Part shown: piece by piece, positions 17,224-26,282 of the stretch
Layout: each line of letters starts with the position of its first letter
Numbering within the stretch: the first letter of the stretch is position 1
Origin: Chara braunii
Lineage: Eukaryota; Streptophyta; Charophyceae; Charales; Characeae
Length of the DNA: 30,545 nt
Reading direction: 5' to 3'
NCBI GenBank assembly: GCA_003427395.1
Contig: BFEA01000621.1
Coordinates: 668,375 to 698,919, forward strand
Notes under the pieces: generated by a model
The model's database searches: none
The model's input: the letters and a program-made list of their open reading frames with translations, nothing else
Told to the model about the DNA's origin: nothing
Program-made: the position numbers and the translations under genes

Positions 17224-17489
17224 GTGGGGTACTTGATCAATCCCTACTTTTCAATAAAACGTTTTTCACTTTTTTCGCTTGTTTTCACCTGTTTTTAACA
17301 GCTTTTATTTTTTCCATTGTTTTTGAATAATTAATCTTTGGTACCCTTCCCCCCTTGATAGAAAAAGGAACGAACCGTCTATCATAAGCCTCCCAAGTAT
17401 GAAGTAAAGACGAGAGTAAGACAAATCAATAGGAAACAGAACTGAGAAGGTCGCGGCCTCTCCGTTCTCTCGATAGATAAAGGTCCTCG

Positions 17490-17685
17490 CAAAAAAAAAA
17501 AAAAAAAAAAACACAAATCCAAAAAAATACTATGTTATGCAAAAAAATAAACTGAACAACGTTTGCCTCAGGGTCACATCGAAATTCTTTACCAAATTTA
17601 AAATAAAAAATAAATTAAAAAAATAATTTTAGTTATTTATTTATTTCCCGACCAGGCAATTGGCCCCGGACCACTCTGGTAGCCT
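17490..17685 (-). mobile_element. MITE copy, minus strand, degraded
   Basis: The conserved core is at about 17528-17612 in reverse orientation (reverse complement shows TTTGGTAAAGAATTTC, then GAGGCAAACGTTGTTC, then GCATAACATA). The flanks have an A-run to the left and CCGGACCACTCTGGTAGCCT to the right. Exact ends are not resolved. Confidence 0.55.
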
Positions 17686-17689
17686 AGCT

Positions 17690-17870
17690 TTTTTCCCTCT
17701 CTTTTTTTTCCTCCTTTTTTTCCTCCTTTTTTTCCTCCGTTTTTTCCTCTTTTTTTTTGCTCATTTTTTTCGTCCTTTTATTCCTCTTTTTTTTCTTTTT
17801 TTTTTCTTCTTCGTTCTCCTTTTCGAGAGATTTTTTTTTTTCACAGAAGTCTTCGAGCCCCCGCCTTCTT
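17690..17870. repeat. Pyrimidine tract with TTTTTTTCCTCC iteration
   Basis: Almost pure T/C on the plus strand, with about four repeats of a T-run followed by CCTCC. The long Phe-rich and Lys/Glu-rich frames here are artefacts of it. Confidence 0.9.
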
Positions 17871-18060
17871 CTTTTTGAAGGAACCCAGCAGCCAAAGGCA
17901 CCAAGTTCCACCAACGACGGGGAAACACGCCCAGACAGGTTTGAAATCTTCCACCTAAGAAAGTGACGAAAGAGCAAGGGCAGCCCCCGAATAAAGAAAA
18001 GGGAGCAGTAGGCTAACAATCAAAGCGCTCAAGCGAGTTCACTTAAGGTGAAGAAGCGTT

Positions 18061-18180
18061 ATGCGTAAGTTTGCGGCGGTAACGTGTGGGTGGAGATTTT
18101 CAGAGCAGTCACTTGCGATGGACGTCGAGATCGACCTCGACCAGCTGAAGGAACAAGGTGACGTGGAGAAAGTGGTATAG
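18061..18180 (+). CDS. Small ORF or terminal exon, 39 codons
   Basis: The frame runs from ATG at 18061 to TAG at 18178-18180, with a gene-like acidic and basic C-terminal half (MDVEIDLDQLKEQGDVEKVV). The G/C content and codon mix differ from the T/C-rich surroundings. It could be a complete small protein or the last exon of a plus-strand gene whose upstream exons lie in or before the pyrimidine tract. No domain is recognised. Confidence 0.35.
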   Translation: MRKFAAVTCGWRFSEQSLAMDVEIDLDQLKEQGDVEKVV

Positions 18181-18255
18181 TTTGCTCGCTTGTTATATCC
18201 CATGAGTTAGGGGGCAATAACGCAACCACGAAGCTAATGACTCAGGGAGCAAGCC

Positions 18256-18546
18256 ATGACTTTATGCATCACCACCGCTTTTGCGCAAGCGCCACTTTCG
18301 CTCCTCATTTGCTTCTACTTAATCACACTATTTTTTCTACCGCTCATTCCTAATATCGTAATCGCTGCAGCAACAGTTTGGCTTAGCAGGGAGGAATACA
18401 TGAGGCTGAATCCTGCCAGGGTCTCTTGTGCCGTTACAACCTTCGCAATCCTGCTTTCTGGACTTGCACTAACCTTGACACTTTGTTGCATAGCGGCAGG
18501 AGTAGGAATTGTGTTTGCAGCGATCGAAACAGTGCTCAAAGCATGA
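18256..18546 (+). CDS. Small predicted membrane protein, 96 aa
   Basis: I do not recognise the family. Hydrophobic segments fall at about residues 11-40 (a roughly 30-residue stretch that could be one long or two short helices) and about 57-90. They are joined by a polar, charged loop (WLSREEYMRLNPARV). The protein ends in ETVLKA. Codon use is varied and the frame is not built on a simple repeat. The stop overlaps the ATG of the next frame in an ATGA arrangement (18543-18546). It could be a genuine small membrane protein, a virus- or transposon-derived gene, or an exon with read-through into an intron. Confidence 0.4.
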   Translation: MTLCITTAFAQAPLSLLICFYLITLFFLPLIPNIVIAAATVWLSREEYMRLNPARVSCAVTTFAILLSGLALTLTLCCIAAGVGIVFAAIETVLKA

Positions 18547-18791
18547 ATGCGGAGCAGAAGCGTGAAGCAATAGATTGGGCAACTTGCAACTTTCTCGCCC
18601 TTCTAGCCTTCTTAGCAGTGCTAGCACTACTTTTATTTGTCCTGGCCTTGCCCCTCTCCACCCCCACGCCCTTATCAACCCTTCCTACTTCTTTTCCGGC
18701 CTCTCCTCCTCCTCCCCCCATTTCCTCCTCTTTCTCATCCTCCCCCCACATGTCCTTTCCTTCCAAAGACCATAGAAGATGTTCCCTCTGA
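18543..18791 (+). CDS. Small ORF with one predicted TM helix, overlaps previous by 4 bases
   Basis: Starts MNAEQKREAIDWATCNF, followed by a very hydrophobic Leu/Ala/Phe/Val helix (about residues 18-38). It then runs into a Pro/Ser/Thr-rich tail encoded by the pyrimidine tract at 18655-18775, which may be non-coding. The first 45 residues look like a real N-terminal region. The 4-base ATGA overlap with the upstream ORF is typical of bacterial or viral translational coupling and unusual for a nuclear gene. A frameshift joining the two ORFs is an alternative. Confidence 0.3.
   Translation: MNAEQKREAIDWATCNFLALLAFLAVLALLLFVLALPLSTPTPLSTLPTSFPASPPPPPISSSFSSSPHMSFPSKDHRRCSL
18655..18775. repeat. 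C/T-rich tract
   Basis: Plus-strand pyrimidine tract ending at CCATAG, directly before the candidate exon at about 18779. Confidence 0.85.
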
Positions 18792-18938
18792 TGACACTCC
18801 GTGTGGCCAGAGCAGAAAAGCGCTTCAGGGATGGTCACTCCCTTTCCGCGGATCGGTCAGTTCAACTCAGTTGTGCTCATGGTACCCTTAGGCGTCGAGT
18901 GGAGTGTCTGGAGGTGCACGGCCTGATACGAGATGATT
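18779..18938 (+). CDS. Candidate exon, unknown protein
   Basis: Preceded by a 120-base pyrimidine tract ending CCATAG, as expected for a 3' splice site. The open frame encodes a balanced basic and acidic peptide (VARAEKRFRDGHSLSADRSV, then CAHGTLRRRVECLEVHGLIR). It runs into the next pyrimidine tract at about 18940 without a clear GT donor. No family is recognised. Codon pattern is the only support. Confidence 0.3.
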
Positions 18939-18939
18939 C

Positions 18940-19085
18940 TGTTTTCCCTCCTTACTTCTCTCCTCTCCTTCTTTTTCTTTTTCTTTTTTTTCTTCCCTCC
19001 CCCACTTGTTTTTCTTCCTTTTTTTTCTCTTTCCTTCCTTCTTTCCTTCTTCTTGCCTCTCCGTCTTTCCCTTTTTCTTCTGCTC
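18940..19085. repeat. T/C-rich tract
   Basis: Plus-strand pyrimidine run, mostly CTT and TTTC, ending CTTCTGCTCAAATG. Confidence 0.9.
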
Positions 19086-19214
19086 AAATGTAAGTTCGAT
19101 GATGGTGGAAGTAGTTCTCTAATGTGCAAATGGACAGTCAGAATGGTATCGAGTTCTCCAATTTTCTGGCACTCACTTGGGTATAATTGGATGATATGAC
19201 TTTTTTCTAGGTTA

Positions 19215-19555
19215 CATGATCGGACGTCCAAGACCCCCTTGACCGTTTGGGGTTGTCTGATCGGACAACTGGCCGGACATCCTTCCCAGGAAGTCTGTCC
19301 GAGCCCGAATGGAAAACAAACAAAAAAACCGAAAAAAAAATCTGAAAAACAACTATGTTATGCACAAAAAGAAATTGAACAACTTTTGCCTTGGGATGAT
19401 ATTGAAATTCGTTGTCAAGTATAAAATAAAAAATAAAATTAGAGACACCCACAATGCTTTTTTTTTTTTTTCGTGCTTTCAACTGCTACAAATGGAGTTG
19501 TCTGAGCCTGAACGTCCACGACCCCTCTGACTGTCCAGCCATGACATCCTGCCAT
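19215..19555 (-). mobile_element. MITE copy, minus strand, CGGACA-word type
   Basis: The core at about 19340-19440 is in reverse orientation. Left flank words are CGGACGTCC and CGGACAACTGGCCGGACA, and right flank words are GAACGTCCACG and GACTGTCC. The flanks show the copy-specific palindromic style. Exact TIRs and target duplication are not resolved. Confidence 0.55.
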
Positions 19556-19559
19556 CGGC

Positions 19560-20510
19560 CCCCAATTTTTTTTAATCTTTTGCTTTCTGTATTTAATGCT
19601 TTCATACTTTTTAAATAAAAGCATCATCAATTACTTGTCTCATTTCTTTCATGTTTTTCATTCATTTCCTTCATTTTTTCTGACCCATTTCCCCTCCCCC
19701 TTATCATGTTCCCTTTCTTATTGAGGATTAAGGGAGCATGTAGCATCCGCAGTGCATGAATGACGTACAGGCATCATCACTCGCATTTGCACCCCTCGAA
19801 TCGCGAGCCAACCCCCGCCGAAAATCCCAGGGAAATTTTATTTGTCACAATTTTTTCAAGTTTGCGATAAAAAGGATTAGTTATCCTAAAAGTAGATGGA
19901 ATGGATGAATGATAGTGACCAATTATGTCATTCGTGTTAATGACCGTCCTCTCTGCTTTACCAAGCTTCATACTTTTTCGATATATTCTCTCGTCTTTCC
20001 TTTCCATTTTTCTGAAGCCCTTCCTCCAAAGTTCCATGTTTTCCTTTCCTCTTCTTCTTCTTCCTTTCGTGTCTCTTTTTTATTTATTATTCAATTCCGA
20101 CGATCCGCGAGGACATCCGAGGAACGTACATACAAGCATCCTCACAAGTATGTGCGCCCCCCAGATCTCGGAGCGATGAAATTCCTTGGAGAGCATAAAA
20201 AAAGGGCGACAACTGCTTCTTAGTATTATATTATTTTATCAATTCTTCTTGATTTTTTTCCCTTCACCTTTCCCGTTTTCCACCTTTTTTTCGGTGTTCC
20301 TTTTTTTCTGAATAAATGTTGTCAAAACGGTGGGAAAATTGCCAAAAACGAAGAATATACGAGCGACTAATCGTTCCACTTCTATCGGATGAGTTTGCGT
20401 CTAGGGAAATGGTGGCTCACACCAAGGGATGTGAAGTAGCATGCAAACTTGTTTTCAACCCCCAGGTCACAAATAAACCCACAATGAAACTCCCATGAAG
20501 GGATAGTTAT
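19560..20510. other. Non-coding stretch with a diverged direct repeat pair
   Basis: No gene is recognised. Segments at about 19743-19812 and 20101-20177 share ATCCGC, ACGTACA, GCATC-TCAC, TGCGCCCC and TCG-GAG blocks in the same order, which suggests an old direct duplication. The remainder is T/C-rich. Frames here lack protein-like composition. Confidence 0.4.
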
Positions 20511-20678
20511 TGCCCTCAACTGTGAAATATGTATTGAGGCAAATATTTTTCCTAATTATGTTTTCTACTATTTTTTCTTATTATTTTTCTTACTATTGTA
20601 TAGTGAGAAAAGAGCACTTGACGCTCGATAAACGAAAGAGTGTGATCATTCCAAAAAAAAAAAAAAAAAAGTTCCCCC

Positions 20679-20989
20679 TGTGTAGGACACCGAACATGTT
20701 CAGAGCTTTTCCGAACATCCAAACACGTTCAGGTTTTTGCCTGAACGCCTCCCAAACGTATTTGGCCGAACATATTCAATTTTTATTTTTATTTTTTTTC
20801 ATTTTTAACTCGACTTTGGTTACGAGTTTGAGCAAACCTCGGAGGGAAAAGTGTTTTGTATTATTATTCGAGTCTATTTCACATAACGTATATTTTTAAA
20901 GATTTTTTAGATCATTGTTTTGACGCTCGTTCACGTTCGGTCGCGAATATTCGGGTTCGGTCACTGAACCCGAACACAATGCTACACAT
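20679..20989 (+). mobile_element. Complete hAT-like MITE, 311 bp, with 8-bp TSD
   Basis: Flanked by identical GTTCCCCC 8-mers at 20671-20678 and 20990-20997. Termini are TGTGTAGGACAC (left) and ATGTGTAGCATT (right, reverse complement), related to the CTRCGTAGCAC ends of the element at 11289. The ends carry GAACATGTTC and CCGAACA words, and the core lies at about 20801-20910. The left TSD follows an A-run, so the edge could be off by one base. Confidence 0.8.
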
Positions 20990-20997
20990 GTTCCCCC

Positions 20998-21420
20998 TTG
21001 CCTTGTTTTTGCTTAAGTAAGACGCAGAGAACTCGAGGAGTATGGACAATACCCGGACGGTCACCCTCGCCTGTTTTGATTCCCCTCTATTTTCGGACAT
21101 GCGTACGACTTCAGTTGCGCCAATGACTGTAAAATTTAAATGGAGGGAAAAACTCCTTGAGTCGCCCTACATCCGACCTTATCTCCTAACGAACAACCCT
21201 CGAAGGGAAACGAACTAAGGAAGGCGATCGTATGTTGGCTGGTTAGAAGAGATCCCTTGGCATAAGATAAGTCTACAATCACTGTCCCGAGGAATCACTG
21301 GAAACGTATGCCGTCTAGTTGCTCTGTCACGTTGCTCTGACCCTATGGATGTCACCCAATGATCTGCCAACACAGTACAGTCGGAGCCCATATAGTATGT
21401 CGTACATACTATCTAGTGCT
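20998..21420. other. No recognised feature
   Basis: Mixed-composition sequence without ORF, repeat or RNA signature that I can support. Confidence 0.4.
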
Positions 21421-21673
21421 ATACACACACACACATACACACACGTTCACACATACATACCAATCAACCCTCACAAAAAATAGTACTATTTTGTTTTTAG
21501 TTTTTTCATTCTTTGATTTTTTCCTTATTAAAAATAAAAAACAAAAAAAATCCATTAAATCGAACAAAGAACCACCAACCAAAATTCATTTATTATTATT
21601 ATTATTTTTCTCTTCTTCGCCTTTTTTTTTTATATATAATTTTTTAAAATTAATTGTTTCCTTAGAAAAACAC

Positions 21674-21710
21674 ATGGGGTTGTAGGGTTTGAAAAACCCT
21701 AAAACCCCAT
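21674..21710. repeat. 17-bp hairpin with telomere-like stem
   Basis: Arms 21674-21690 and 21694-21710 match at 16 of 17 positions with a 3-base loop. The stem contains TAGGGTTT and AAACCCTA, i.e. a single plant-type telomere unit on each side. An (AT)n run follows at 21711-21731. Confidence 0.85.
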
Positions 21711-22069
21711 ATATATATATATATATATATATTTTTCTATTATTTTCAACAAGAAAAATCAGTGAAAAACGTGGCCGCTATGCAGCCGACCCCAGCGGTG
21801 GCTTCGGCAGCAAACTCGACCACCCTCCGAGCTTGACCCCGCGGCCGCGGCCGTGGGTGATACATAGGTGTTACGAGAAGGAGAATCAATGACTGATTTT
21901 GAGGGTAGAGATTGGGTGGTGAGGTTTTACTTAGCTTGACATACTGAAATAGAGATGAGACATCCTCAATTTTACGTCTACATGGAGTTGATAATGAAGG
22001 TGTGGACCACCGACAACACTATTATAGAGAATACACGACACCTTTCTCAGACGAGGGCTGTCTCTGATC

Positions 22070-22400
22070 GGGGATAATGCACGAACGAAATAGGAGTGCT
22101 ACAGATAACTTTTGGCTTACATGGCCGCAACCTTATAAGCCCGTTGCCTCAGTCCGGCGATCGTGTTCCACACAATGACTTACACCCCTTCTCCCACCGT
22201 CCATGATATCCATGACGCGCGAAACAATGGCTGATGGATAATGCACGGAAAAGCTTGGGCGCCATAGATAGCGTTTGTCAATGCCTCAAATGGTCACTGC
22301 CTTAGGTGGACGATCGTATTTATGACCCAAAAGGAGCGTGGGACGAGTATCTCGGAAGACCCTACACTTGGACGATCGCTTTCCACAGAAAGACTCACTG
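22070..22400. repeat. Diverged tandem repeat, ~157-bp unit
   Basis: GGATAATGCACG recurs at about 22070 and 22227, followed in each unit by a conserved GACGATCGT-type block. A third GGACGATCGCTTTCCAC block lies near 22370. Confidence 0.55.
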
Positions 22401-22507
22401 CGAGCAGAAGGTTTTCTGTACGGTAGTATAAGTGTTCTGGAACCAACACGAACAGATCTGTGTCCACGAAGCTTTATGTCGTGGCATGTGAAAGTTTTTG
22501 TCAATCG

Positions 22508-22890
22508 TCGTGTTCAACACGATCGACGTTTTTTGTGTTCTGCCATGCTTGAGCGGTCGTGTTCAACATGATGATAGTAGAGAAGGCTTATTTTATGCCA
22601 CTGCTCGAAGTTCCGCCGAAGGAGTCATCGTATCGGACACGATGATTGTCAGAGAGATGCAGGTGGAGGGCAACACAAATTGTGGCTTGACTAGTCTTGG
22701 TGTCCAACACGATCGATATTATTTGTGTCATGCCACGCTTGAGCGATTGTGTTCAACACATCGACAGTAGAGAAAACTTCGTTTATGGCACAATTCAGAG
22801 TTTCGTCGAAGGAGTCGTCGTGTCAGACACGTTGACTGTCTGAGAAGTGCAGGCGCAAAACAACAAAAATAGTTACTCGACAAATGATCA
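22508..22890. repeat. Two tandem units of ~191 bp
   Basis: Unit 1 starts at GTGTTCAACACGATCGAC (22510) and unit 2 at GTGTCCAACACGATCGAT (22701). Both contain GCTTGAGCG, a second palindrome, an AGTAGAGAA block, a CGAAGGAGTC block and a third palindrome in the same order. Confidence 0.8.
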
Positions 22891-23058
22891 TGTCGGATAC
22901 AACGACTGTAGACTATCGGGGCGGGGGCGTTGGTACCTTTGAGGACAAGGGCAACATATTGCCCACAATCAGTTGACGACATTAATTTAGAAAAGACAGG
23001 AAAGAAAAAAATGCACCCATCGATTGCTGATCTTTACAACTGATACTGGCCCGTACTA

Positions 23059-23247
23059 ATGCAACCGCAGAAGCAATTCACGATGTTGCACCCGACATGG
23101 AATCAAAAGCACGACGAAAAAGCACTCATGGACACTGTCAAAGGGGTGGCTCACGTACCTGGAGAATGCTGTGGCGGTCATTTCAAGGAGATTGACAAGT
23201 CGGGCGACAACCACGTTCACTTGTGGATGTCCGTGACCACCAAATAG
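23059..23247 (+). CDS. Hypothetical small protein, 62 aa
   Basis: The frame runs ATG to TAG (...SVTTK stop) with a protein-like, His/Cys/Lys-rich composition (HPTWNQKHDEKALMDTVKGV, then GECCGGHFKEIDK). It is not built on a simple repeat, unlike the sequence on both sides. No family is recognised. It could be a terminal exon. The antisense frame of similar length is less balanced. Confidence 0.3.
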   Translation: MQPQKQFTMLHPTWNQKHDEKALMDTVKGVAHVPGECCGGHFKEIDKSGDNHVHLWMSVTTK

Positions 23248-23490
23248 CGGCCAGACCCGAACACCGACGTTGAGAACACGAAATGAAGTCGGTGTTCGAA
23301 TGGATGACGTTTTAAAGAACGAGACCTCCATCTCCAAAGTTTCGACGGAGGCGCAGGCCTATGTTGAGGCACCGACCGATCCCCGCTGTTGGTTTCTTCT
23401 GATTGTCCGACTATACTGGCCCATACACCAAGGCAGCGGAGCACATAAAGCATCGGCCCCACCCCACCTTCATGAACCCGCCCCTCCCCG

Positions 23491-23686
23491 CCTCGAGGTA
23501 CCGGCCCATCCGCACTGTCGGCTTAAGACAATCAGACGCTGTGTGGCGTGCATGACGGGTCGGACTATCTACAATATGCCCCTTGCTAACCTGAGGTACC
23601 GGCTCATTCGCACCGTCGGTTTTGAGTCGATCGGGCGACGTGTGACACGGAGGATGGACCAGACTCTACACTATATAAGTAGGAGT
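23491..23686. repeat. Diverged tandem duplication, ~98-bp unit
   Basis: GAGGTACCGGCYCATYCGCA followed by YTGTCGG recurs at 23495 and 23593, with further matching blocks (GACG-TGTG, GGACTATC / GGACCAGACTC). Confidence 0.65.
23672..23680 (+). promoter_or_regulatory. Candidate TATA box
   Basis: CTATATAAGTAGG lies in a G/C-rich setting, at the end of the duplicated 98-bp unit. No coding frame that clearly belongs to it follows. A similar CTATATAG lies near 24562. Confidence 0.3.
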
Positions 23687-24092
23687 GGGCCCCCTTCCCC
23701 AGTTCCCATTTTCATTTGCGGTGGTGCATTGGCCAGACATGAGGCTGTAGAGCAGAGAGCCAGTGGCAAGCCTAGAGCTTAGAGCGTAGAGCAAAGGTCG
23801 TGAGCACACGTGGAGTAGGGGTTGGAGATCGTGTTCGGGAGATTGTGCACTAGGTGGTGGTTGTGTTGAGCACACATGGAAAAAGGTGGCGGAGCACGGG
23901 CGGCAGACATCCCATTGAAGCACGTTCTATGAATGGTAATGATCTTATCTTTTGTTTGAGATCTAACCACAGAACGCCACGTGGTCATTCGAGCACAGGG
24001 ATTGTCATGTCTGACTCAACAACCCTGGCAAGCAAGTCTTTGAGTTGTTGTGTTGAACACAACACAATCCCCCCCAATCCGAAAATGCCGAC

Positions 24093-24265
24093 CGGACACT
24101 GTTGCACTTCGTTTGTCGTGTCGAACACAATAATCCCCAGACGAGATCACGACGACCTCGTCGACCCTCCGACCCTCCGACAGAGGGTCAATGAGGTCGC
24201 CGTGCCGAACACGGTGATGCCGTATGGTCATGTTCGACATGACAAACGAAGGGCGACAGTGCCCG
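24093..24265. repeat. Large imperfect inverted repeat, arms ~80 bp
   Basis: The left arm (about 24093-24169) pairs with the right arm (24183-24265) around a 13-base loop. Well-matched blocks are CGACCTCGTCGACCCTC with GAGGGTCAATGAGGTCG at the centre, and TTCGTTTGTCGTGTCG with CGACATGACAAACGAA further out. Each arm carries a TCGTGT palindrome. Confidence 0.8.
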
Positions 24266-24301
24266 GTCCATCTCTTGAGTTGAACACGACAGTCCCAAGA
24301 C

Positions 24302-24398
24302 GGCATCATCATGCTCGACACGACGACCTCATCAACCTTTAGTTGCATCCTTCGGGTGAACGGTTTGAGGAAGTCGTCGTGTCGAACATGATGATGCC
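24302..24398. repeat. Inverted repeat, arms ~35 bp
   Basis: The left arm 24302-24337 and right arm 24362-24398 match at roughly 31 of 35 positions with a 24-base loop. Each arm contains CGACACGACGAC or its complement. Confidence 0.85.
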
Positions 24399-24955
24399 CA
24401 CTTGGGTCTACCGTCTTCGACAGGACAAATGAAGGGCGACAGTGAACGGTCCGTTTGTCATGTAGAACACGATAGTCCCCAACCGGCAGCATCGTTCTTC
24501 GACACGAGGGCCTCATGGACCCTCTGGGGGTCGACAAGGGGTCTCGCTCCACTACTGTCCGCTATATAGAATTTCGTATAGGGGCTGTATAGCTGTCAGA
24601 GCTAAAAAACATCGTATAAACCGTGGTTCTTGCTCCACTTCCTATCTGCTATAGAAGTCTCCAGTTCCTGAGTTCACTACAAAATACCCGTACAACACTA
24701 CACTACAGCAATTTGTCGGCCCAGACTCCAGGTGCTCCATACGATTTTGCTGTAGAACGCCGACCTCCTTCGACCACCCTCCAAGTAAAGACGTTTGCAG
24801 GCTGGGAACTATACCGGATCGTATGGTGAATTTGGAGGGCGCCATCTGACAAGTATACGGTGATTTTCGAAGGTACATTTCGGATAGCAAGTGGAGCGGT
24901 GTCCCACTATCCGAAATCGTCCAGCAGATAGTCGTGGAGCGAGACCCAAGGTCAT

Positions 24956-25107
24956 CGTGACGAACAAGACGATGTCGACTGGGGACTATCTTGTTCCACA
25001 CGACAAACGCATGGCAACAGGCTTGGGTCTCCGTGACGAACAAGATGATGCCGACCGGGGACTATCTTGTTCCACACGGGAAACGCATGGCAACATTGCC
25101 CGTTCGG
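24956..25107. repeat. Two tandem units of 76 bp
   Basis: CGTGACGAACAAGAYGATG starts at 24956 and 25032. Each unit also contains GAACAAGA paired with TCTTGTTC, so each can form its own hairpin. Confidence 0.9.
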
Positions 25108-25499
25108 CATTTTCGTAGGGGGGGATTGTCGTGTTGAACATGACAACTCAAAGACCTCTTCTGACTGCCACCCCTGACCTCAAGGACCCGGCAGAACCCC
25201 CTTTTTCTGGCACGATGAGATAGACAAGGGGAAACGCATTCTACAGGATCGCCGTGTTCGGCACAATCGAGCTCATTATGACTTCGAACACGACGAAACG
25301 TTGCGGCCAGGCATCGTCCCTCTTCCGTTATCGTGTCGGATACAACAGTCCCCCGATGGGACAATCGTGTTCGACACGATGAGGTCAACATCCCCCTCTC
25401 CAGAAGGACCCGACAGTACACCCGCTCCTCTGGGACGATCGAGGGAATCCAACACGACCCGATGTAGACCCGTCGTGTCGAACACGATGATCATCAGGA

Positions 25500-25800
25500 C
25501 CGCAAAGTGCCTTTTGTTTTCTTTCATGTTGTCTCCTTTTCTGCGCCCTCATCTCCATCTTCCTCTTACGGGCGTCAATTGCTTCCTCCTCCTGCACGAT
25601 TATCATCCTCCTTTCACATGCTGGTTTTTCTCCTTCCCTTTGTGCGTATATGTCTTCCTTCTTTGATAGTATCATGATCTACTTTCTTCTATGATTGTCT
25701 TTCTATTCTTCTTAGTCTCTCGGCCTCCTCTTTCTTGCGCTCATCCTCTCTCTCAGCTATGCAGGTTGCTTTTCCTCCTCACACACTTTCTATGCCGTGC
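25500..25800. other. Pyrimidine-rich non-coding stretch
   Basis: Plus-strand T/C-rich sequence with no repeated unit, possibly intronic relative to the downstream candidate exon. Confidence 0.5.
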
Positions 25801-25860
25801 TCAATCACTGTACCTTCCTCGATTCACTACGCCTCTCTCGCTCTTTAGTCGATCCCGTTC

Positions 25861-26070
25861 ATCTGCTCTCTATCCCCCACCTTGCAAAAAGTGTAGCTTT
25901 TAAGGAAAAACAAAGTAAAACAGCAAGTAATAAAATGAGTGATCTAAAACTAACGTACGCAAACAATCTGCTCTCTATCCCCCACCTTGCAAAAAGTGTA
26001 GCTTTTACGGAAAAACAAAGTAAAACAGCAGGTAATAAAATAAGTGGTCTAAAACTAACGTACGCAAACA
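25861..26070. repeat. Two tandem units of 105 bp
   Basis: ATCTGCTCTCTATCCCCCAC begins at 25861 and 25966 and the units differ at only a few bases. 105 is a multiple of three, so a plus frame stays open through both and produces a repeated 35-residue peptide. I see no protein-like signature in it. Confidence 0.92.
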
Positions 26071-26096
26071 ATCTTTCTTGCCAAGTGCCCCCACAG

Positions 26097-26282
26097 GTAG
26101 AAGGGGAGAAGAGGCAACGATTGAGGGACTATGACAGACTGCTTACTTACCTGGTCAAGTTCGTGCATAGCTGGTTATCACAGGTCGACTTTAGTATCTA
26201 CCCACATTGCAACCTCCAACGCAACTCACCACTCGGTCTATCCCGCATCGTCAATCCAACCTGCCAGGATGTTGCGCCCGAG
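26097..26282 (+). CDS. Candidate internal exon, 62 codons
   Basis: Acceptor GTGCCCCCACAG|GTAG and donor CCCGAG|GTAATT bound exactly 62 codons in phase 0 on both sides. The peptide is protein-like: a basic and aromatic start (EKRQRLRDYDRLLTYLVKFV), then HSWLSQVDF and a CNLQRN...SRIVNPTC region. I do not recognise the family. The flanking sequence in the same open frame is repeat (before) and CTT-rich (after), so the exon limits are better supported than the long frame at 25797-26759. Confidence 0.4.

Larger units (their letters stand above)
22508..25490. repeat. Array of degenerate palindromes TCGTGTYGRACACGA
   Basis: Roughly 25-30 sites of this form occur in 3 kb. Perfect examples: 22508-22522, 24227-24243 (GTCATGTTCGACATGAC), 25364-25380, 25473-25487. 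Near-perfect examples: 22557-22571, about 24113-24128, 24200-24212, 24306-24323, 24371-24387. Many are followed by GATGATG or preceded by its complement. Spacing is irregular (about 30-80 bases), with the sites embedded in local tandem and inverted repeats. Confidence 0.8.

Noticed and set aside
17684-18019. Lys/Glu-rich minus-strand protein
   Set aside because: Produced by the pyrimidine tract on the other strand.
20511-20600. Ninth MITE core
   Set aside because: Only a short TTGAGGCAAATATTT-like match. The rest does not align convincingly.
23270-23782. 170-codon plus-strand frame
   Set aside because: Runs through a 98-bp duplication and a TATA-like element, with no domain or consistent codon pattern.
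24093-25107. CRISPR array
   Set aside because: Palindromic repeats are degenerate, unevenly spaced and part of larger duplicated units, with no unique equal-length spacers. The window is eukaryotic.
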